Shown here in pieces: positions 59,759-64,000 of a DNA stretch of 64,000 nucleotides. The first letter of the stretch is position 1. Every line of letters begins with the position of its first letter. The translations under genes were made by a program, and so were the position numbers. The DNA is from JAHJDS01 sp964569795 (lineage in GTDB: Bacteria; Desulfobacterota; Desulfarculia; Desulfarculales; JAHJDS01): contig CAZMVB010000010.1 of the NCBI GenBank assembly GCA_964569795.1, forward strand, positions 1-64,000, written 5' to 3'. A model generated the notes under the pieces. The model was given only the letters and a program-made list of their open reading frames with translations. It searched no databases and was not told the DNA's origin.

Positions 59759-60235
59759 CTAAAACTTGCGATGGAGGTCCACGATCAGCTGGACCTCTCC
59801 CCGGGGGATGGACAGTTCGGTCGCGATCTGCTCGACGGTGCGTCCCTGCCCAGCCAGGTCCAGCACCCGCTGGTGACCGCGGGGCAGGGCGGCGGCCTCG
59901 TCCGGGGGCCGGGGGGGAGGTTCGGACTCCCGGCCGGCCCGGTTCAGGGTGACCTCGGCCGCCTCGATCAGTTGCTTGAGCCGGGCCGATTTTTCGTCCA
60001 GCCCGTCCAAGATCCGGGCCATGATCCGGCGCCGCTCGGCCAGGTTCTCCTCCATCTCGGCCCCGGTTCGACCGGCCTGATCCAGAAAGTCGCCCAGGGG
60101 CTCGAGCATCCGTTCGATGTCCTCGACCGAGCGGACCGTGCCCCAGACCCTCCGGAGGCGGGCGATGAAAAAGACAAAGGACACCAGCAGCAGGCCGTCC
60201 AGGGCGATCAGGATCCAGATCAAAAGCCGCATCAC
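59759..60235 (-). CDS. Flagellar-operon membrane protein, DUF2802/DUF6115-like
   Basis: This 158-residue protein has an N-terminal membrane helix (LIWILIALDGLLLVSFVFFI), then a coiled coil of about 60 residues. The C-terminal helix-turn-helix-like stretch HQRVLDLAGQGRTVEQIATELSIPRGEVQLIVDLH is the mark of DUF2802-type proteins of flagellar operons. The role is unknown. It overlaps the upstream small gene by four bases (ATGA). Confidence 0.75.
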   Translation of the reverse strand: MMRLLIWILIALDGLLLVSFVFFIARLRRVWGTVRSVEDIERMLEPLGDFLDQAGRTGAEMEENLAERRRIMARILDGLDEKSARLKQLIEAAEVTLNRAGRESEPPPRPPDEAAALPRGHQRVLDLAGQGRTVEQIATELSIPRGEVQLIVDLHRKF

Positions 60236-60558
60236 ACCACCAGGTCCACGATACTGCCCGGTCGGGGCGGGCTCCCGGCCGAGGGCTGGATTCGTCTCTC
60301 CTTGGGCGGCCGTCGGGACCGGTCCCGGCCGCCGACCAGGCCGCCTCCCGGGCGTTCCCCTTCCGTGGACACCCGGCGTCCGGTTCGGGACCTGTCCGAG
60401 GGCTGGACCTGGGACTGGGCCCGGGCCGTCCGGGCCTGGTCGGCCTCGGCCGCCGCCTGCTGGAGATATTGGGGCCCCCGGAGGTCCACGTCCTGGACCT
60501 TCTCGACGCTGGGCGCCTGGTTCAGGACGACCGGGAGACTCTGGAGGCCGTCAGGCAT
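60232..60558 (-). CDS. Small flagellar-operon protein
   Basis: This is a 108-residue protein, hydrophilic and rich in Arg, Pro and Gln, with a short conserved-looking start (LPVVLNQAPSVEKVQDVDL) and a low-complexity tail. No domain is recognised. It overlaps both neighbours (8 and 4 bases), so it is translated as part of the operon. Coupling and conserved context are the only support for function. Confidence 0.65.
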   Translation of the reverse strand: MPDGLQSLPVVLNQAPSVEKVQDVDLRGPQYLQQAAAEADQARTARAQSQVQPSDRSRTGRRVSTEGERPGGGLVGGRDRSRRPPKERRIQPSAGSPPRPGSIVDLVV

Positions 60559-61378
60559 GGGCGTTCCTCTGGACCCAGGTCACCAGAAACTGGGTGAAAT
60601 GGACCTGGGTCACCTTGCCGCTGGAGATGATCTGGTTGAGCCGGGTCCGGATCTGCTTCTGCAGCTGCTCCCGGTTCAGGGTCAATTCCTCGATGGTCTT
60701 GCGGGCCAGGATCTGATAGACCGCGTTGCGGCAGGCGATCAGGGAGGGCGAGAGCCGGCGGAAGTGGTCCCGGGTCCGGAAGTCGCTGAGGACGATCACC
60801 AGGACCACCTTCAGACGGCGGGCCGGGGTCCCCTTGATGGGGACGATGAACGGTTCGAGGGCCAGTTGAAGGGACTCGTGGCCGGTGATCTTGCCCCGCC
60901 AGACGGTCCGGGCCTTGTCGGGGACGGGCGCTGGTTTCCGCAGGGCGTAGATCAGCCCGCCCCCGACGATCGCCGCGGCGACCCCGGCCGCGACCAGGAC
61001 CGGCCACCGGGTCCACCACGGCGTGGGCTCGACCACGGGGGCCGGGGCCTGGGGGGGGATGACCGCCGGCGGTTCCTCTTCCTCTTGGGCTTCTTTCTCC
61101 TCCGGCTCGAGTTCGGGCGGGAGCTCCAGTTCCAGGTCGGCCTTGTCCAGTTCGACCTTCTGGCCCCGGTAGCGCTTGGCCCCCTCTTCCCGGGACAGCT
61201 CCTCGGCCAGCCGGGACTCGATCTCCTGGATCAGGGTGTCGTCCAGGTCCTCGCCGACCTGGGTCGGGTCCTCCCCGATCCGCGGTGAGTCGTCATCGAC
61301 CACCTCGACCACCGGCTCGGGCCCGGTCTCGGCCATGACCGGCGTTTCGCTCCCGCGGGGTTGACTATCCTCGGCCAC
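60551..61378 (-). CDS. FliL-like flagellar basal-body protein
   Basis: This 275-residue protein has a long acidic N-terminal cytoplasmic part (residues 1-115, Glu/Pro-rich), a single membrane helix (WPVLVAAGVAAAIVGGGLIYAL) and a periplasmic FliL domain. That domain is shown by LALEPFIVPI, RLKVVLVIVLSD, RNAVYQILARKTIEEL and TRLNQIISSGKVTQVHFTQFLV. FliL supports stator function. The N-terminal extension is much longer than in standard FliL (about 160 residues). It is encoded between fliA and the small flagellar genes. Confidence 0.8.
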   Translation of the reverse strand: MAEDSQPRGSETPVMAETGPEPVVEVVDDDSPRIGEDPTQVGEDLDDTLIQEIESRLAEELSREEGAKRYRGQKVELDKADLELELPPELEPEEKEAQEEEEPPAVIPPQAPAPVVEPTPWWTRWPVLVAAGVAAAIVGGGLIYALRKPAPVPDKARTVWRGKITGHESLQLALEPFIVPIKGTPARRLKVVLVIVLSDFRTRDHFRRLSPSLIACRNAVYQILARKTIEELTLNREQLQKQIRTRLNQIISSGKVTQVHFTQFLVTWVQRNAHA

Positions 61379-61396
61379 GACTCAGCGTCCTCGCCC

Positions 61397-62182
61397 TCAG
61401 GTTTCGAAATACTTCTTCAGGCGCAATCTCAACCGGAGAATGGCCTTGGTGTGCATCTGGGAGATGCGGCTTTCGGTGTAGCCCAGGACCTGGCCGATCT
61501 CCTTCATGGTCAACTCGTCATAGTAGTACAACGAGACGACCAGCTTCTCCTTTTCCGGCAGGTTCTCGATGGCCCGGGCCAGGATGTCCCGGACCTCGGC
61601 CAGGCCGACCAGGGCCAGGGGGTCCTCGGCCTCGTCCAGTCCGAGCAGTTCCAGGATGCGCTCCTTGTTGAAGCGGGAGAAGAAATCCTCGACCTCCTCG
61701 GTGGACAGCAGGGAAATCCCCCGGGACTCGTCCAGGAGCCGGTAGTACTCGTCCAGGTCCACGCCCAGCTCCCGGGCCAGCTCCTCGTCGGTGGCCGGGC
61801 GGCCGAGCCGATGCTGGACCTGGTCCATGGCCCCCTCGATCAGGGCCGTCTTGCGGCGGACCGAGCGCGGCACCCAGTCCAGGGCCCGCAGCTCGTCCAG
61901 GATCGCCCCCCGGATGCGGAACTCGGCGTAGGTCTTGAACTTGGTCTTCTTGTCGGCGTCGTACTTGTCCACGGCGTCGATCAGGCCCAGGACCCCGGCG
62001 CTGATCAGGTCGTCCAGGTTGACGTGCTGGGGGAGACGGACGGCCATCCGGCTGGCCACGTACTTGACCAGGGGGGCGTAGGCCAGGATCAACTCGTCGC
62101 GCTGCTCCAAAGAGAGGCGCCCGACCCCGGGTTTGGTCGCGGCCAGATACTCCTCGATGCGCGAGTTAGTCGGTGTGGCCAT
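61397..62182 (-). CDS. fliA: Flagellar sigma factor FliA (sigma28)
   Basis: This 261-residue sigma70-family factor has region 2 (LAYAPLVKYVASRMAVRLP; DLISAGVLGLIDAVDKYD; FKTYAEFRIRGAILDELRALDW), region 3 and region 4 (LPEKEKLVVSLYYYDELTMKEIGQVLGYTESRISQMHTKA). All are typical of FliA/WhiG. It directs late flagellar genes. It lies 5 bases after flhG and upstream of the fliL-like gene. Confidence 0.96.
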   Translation of the reverse strand: MATPTNSRIEEYLAATKPGVGRLSLEQRDELILAYAPLVKYVASRMAVRLPQHVNLDDLISAGVLGLIDAVDKYDADKKTKFKTYAEFRIRGAILDELRALDWVPRSVRRKTALIEGAMDQVQHRLGRPATDEELARELGVDLDEYYRLLDESRGISLLSTEEVEDFFSRFNKERILELLGLDEAEDPLALVGLAEVRDILARAIENLPEKEKLVVSLYYYDELTMKEIGQVLGYTESRISQMHTKAILRLRLRLKKYFET

Positions 62183-62187
62183 TGCCC

Positions 62188-63078
62188 TCAGACCGTTGGG
62201 GAGACCCCTACCAATCGGCGCCAGAAGAGCCGGATGTTGCCCTCGGACGAACGGGGCACCGGCCGGCCCAGGATCTTGCCGGCCAAGGAGTGGAGGGCGG
62301 CGCTGGCCGGCGCGGTGGGGAAGGCCTCGACCACCGCCTGCTGCTTCCGGACCGCCTCGACCACCTTGGGATCGGCCGGAATGAACCCCAGGTAATCCAG
62401 GGAGACCGACCCCAGGAACTTCTCGGCGGCCTGGGCCAGCTTGCGGTACACGAACTTGGCCTCGTTCTCGGAGGCGACCTGGTTGACCACCAGGCTGAAG
62501 GCCTCCTGGTCGTGATCAACGTGCAGGACCTTGATCAGGGCGTAGGCGTCGGTGATGGACGTCGGCTCGTTGGTGGCGACGATCAGCCGCTCGTCGGCGG
62601 CCAGGTTGAAGTAGAGGACATTGTCGCTGATGCCGGCCCCGGTGTCGATCAGCAGGACGTCGAACTGATCGTCCAGGGCCTCCATTTCATGGAGCAGCCG
62701 CATCTTCTGGCCCTCGGACAACTGGGTCATCTCCTCGAGGCCGGAAGCGGCGGGCAGGATCTTGATCCCCCAGGGACCGGGAAAGAGGACCTCGTCCACC
62801 CCCCGTTCCCCGGTCAGCAGGTGGGAGATGTTATAGGGCGGGGAGATGCCCAGCAGGACGTCGATGTTGGCCAGGCCCAGGTCGGCGTCCAGGATCAGCA
62901 CCCGGCGGCCGGAGCGGCTCATCATCAGGGCCAGGTTGGCGGTGATGTTGGTCTTGCCCACGCCGCCCTTGCCCGAACTGATCGACACCACCCGGACCGG
63001 GCGTCCGGGGCCGCGGGCCGCGATGGGGACGCTGCCGTTCTTCTTGACCATTTCTCTGAGTCCGCTGGCCTGATCCAT
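62188..63078 (-). CDS. flhG: Flagellar number regulator FlhG (MinD-like ATPase)
   Basis: This 296-residue MinD/ParA-family ATPase has the N-terminal DQASGLR lead that contacts FlhF, then the deviant Walker A SSGKGGVGKTNI near residue 33, LILDADLGLANIDVLLG, LLIDTGAGISDNVL and the C-terminal membrane-targeting region. It stimulates the FlhF GTPase and limits flagellar number. It is encoded directly downstream of flhF. Confidence 0.95.
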   Translation of the reverse strand: MDQASGLREMVKKNGSVPIAARGPGRPVRVVSISSGKGGVGKTNITANLALMMSRSGRRVLILDADLGLANIDVLLGISPPYNISHLLTGERGVDEVLFPGPWGIKILPAASGLEEMTQLSEGQKMRLLHEMEALDDQFDVLLIDTGAGISDNVLYFNLAADERLIVATNEPTSITDAYALIKVLHVDHDQEAFSLVVNQVASENEAKFVYRKLAQAAEKFLGSVSLDYLGFIPADPKVVEAVRKQQAVVEAFPTAPASAALHSLAGKILGRPVPRSSEGNIRLFWRRLVGVSPTV

Positions 63079-63134
63079 TCTCTAAGCTGCCTCAAATAAT
63101 TAGGTTACTACAAATCCAGGACTTAGACAATCCC

Positions 63135-64000
63135 TCAGGCCCCATGGCGCCTGAGGACCAGGCGGGCCACCCGCTCGGGGCTGGCCGGGAGGATGTCCTC
63201 GGGCACCCGCTGGCCGCAGGTCAGGTGGGTGACCGGCAGGGCCAGGCGGACGGCCTGGGTGAAGAGGTGGCCGTAGGTGTCCGATTCGTCGATCTTGGTG
63301 AAGATGAGGCCGGTCAGGGGCAGGTTGCGGAAGCGCCCGACCACGGTGGCCAGGTCCCGGCTGCGGGTGTTGGCCGCCAGGCAGAGCAGGACCTCGGCCC
63401 GGGGGCCGGCCTCGAGGTAGCGGTTCATGGCCGCCAGGCCCTGCTCGTCGGCCGGACTGCGGCCGGCCGTGTCCACCAGGATGATCTGGCAGCGGCGCAG
63501 GGTCTCGACCGCGGGGACGACGTCCTCGGGCCGCTCGGCCACGACCACGGGCAGGCCCATGATCCGGCCGTACACCTTGAGCTGCTCCGGGGCGCCGACC
63601 CGGTAGGTGTCGATGGTCAACAGGCCCACCCGCCACCCGTCGCCCAGGGCGGCCCGGGCGGCCAGCTTGGCGGCGGTGGTCGTCTTGCCCACCCCGGTGG
63701 GGCCGACCAGGTAAACCAGACGGGGGCCGGCCGGACCGGGGCGCAGGGGGTCCCCCTGGCGGACGGCCCCGGCCAGGATCGTCACCAGTTTTTCCTCGAG
63801 GTCGGCGGCCGGGGCGTCGATCAGGGGCGCCAGCATCCGGCCGGCCAGCTCGGGATCGACCTCCTGGGACAGGAGACGCCCCAGGGCCTCCTGGGCCGGC
63901 GAGACGGCCGCCTCGCCCCAGGGGGCCTCGGCCGACAGCAGATGGGTGGTGATCAGCCCCTTCAGGCCGCCGATCTCCTCGGCCAGCGAGCGCAGGGTGA
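63135..64000 (-). CDS. flhF: Flagellar GTPase FlhF, 3' part (cut by window edge)
   Basis: The last 287 codons of an SRP-type GTPase that places the polar flagellum. The reading frame stays open to position 64000, starting with LRSLAEEIGGLKGLI, a usual FlhF coiled-coil segment. Then come the NG domain motifs: G1 LVGPTGVGKTTTAAKLA, LLTIDTYRVGAPEQLKVY, ILVDTAGRSPAD and FTKIDESDTYGH. The B domain and start codon are outside the window. Confidence 0.95.
   Translation of the reverse strand, partial: TLRSLAEEIGGLKGLITTHLLSAEAPWGEAAVSPAQEALGRLLSQEVDPELAGRMLAPLIDAPAADLEEKLVTILAGAVRQGDPLRPGPAGPRLVYLVGPTGVGKTTTAAKLAARAALGDGWRVGLLTIDTYRVGAPEQLKVYGRIMGLPVVVAERPEDVVPAVETLRRCQIILVDTAGRSPADEQGLAAMNRYLEAGPRAEVLLCLAANTRSRDLATVVGRFRNLPLTGLIFTKIDESDTYGHLFTQAVRLALPVTHLTCGQRVPEDILPASPERVARLVLRRHGA

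Overview
The window is GC-rich, densely coded bacterial chromosome. It most resembles an anaerobic Desulfobacterota (the former deltaproteobacteria). Pointers to this are a CooC-type CO-dehydrogenase maturation ATPase beside a DUF3786 protein, HypE, an apparent aldehyde:ferredoxin oxidoreductase start at the left edge, an ADP-forming acyl-CoA synthetase, an anaerobic GlpAB pair, a TAXI-type TRAP transporter, UbiD, a molybdenum hydroxylase, CCG-domain Fe-S proteins, a flhF-flhG-fliA flagellar block, and UGA recoding for selenocysteine. The assignment rests on gene content only.

Left part (1-16.6 kb): small and housekeeping genes. These are a lipoprotein, an MscS channel, an unrecognised protein, the selenoprotein described below, an M19-type amidohydrolase and a haloalkane-dehalogenase-type hydrolase. 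An AT-rich two-gene island follows (methyltransferase fold plus DUF1848), then a DUF3786/CooC/small-membrane-protein operon, Smr, a GT39-like membrane protein, hypE, uppP, DUF434 and marR.

Middle (16.6-45 kb): a catabolic island. It holds a divergent adenine-deaminase-family enzyme, two FAD-linked oxidases around a CCG Fe-S protein, a PanE-like reductase, a radical SAM protein, an acyl-CoA dehydrogenase, a three-subunit molybdenum hydroxylase, two CoA ligases, an EPSP-synthase-like enzyme joined to a TAXI TRAP transporter, a Tm-1-like protein, UbiD and two IclR regulators. Four copies of an intergenic repeat family punctuate the 18-31 kb stretch.

Right part (45-64 kb): a cation-chloride-cotransporter-like permease; a glp locus (glpK, an enoyl-CoA hydratase, glpR, glpA, glpB) with two GlpR-like operators and a tandem duplication across the ech/glpK junction; a TrkA-C membrane protein; an ADP-forming acyl-CoA synthetase; three hairpin-bearing tandem repeats next to tRNA-Ser(GGA); and a minus-strand flagellar operon from flhF (cut by the right edge) through flhG, fliA and fliL-like to fliK-like and flhB-like genes.

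The most striking feature is at 3393-4100. It is an organomercurial-lyase (MerB)-like gene with two in-frame TGA codons. By eye these fall exactly at the two catalytic cysteines of MerB (Cys96 and Cys159), and each is followed at the right distance by a bacterial SECIS-like hairpin with a GGU loop. I read it as one 235-residue protein with two selenocysteines.
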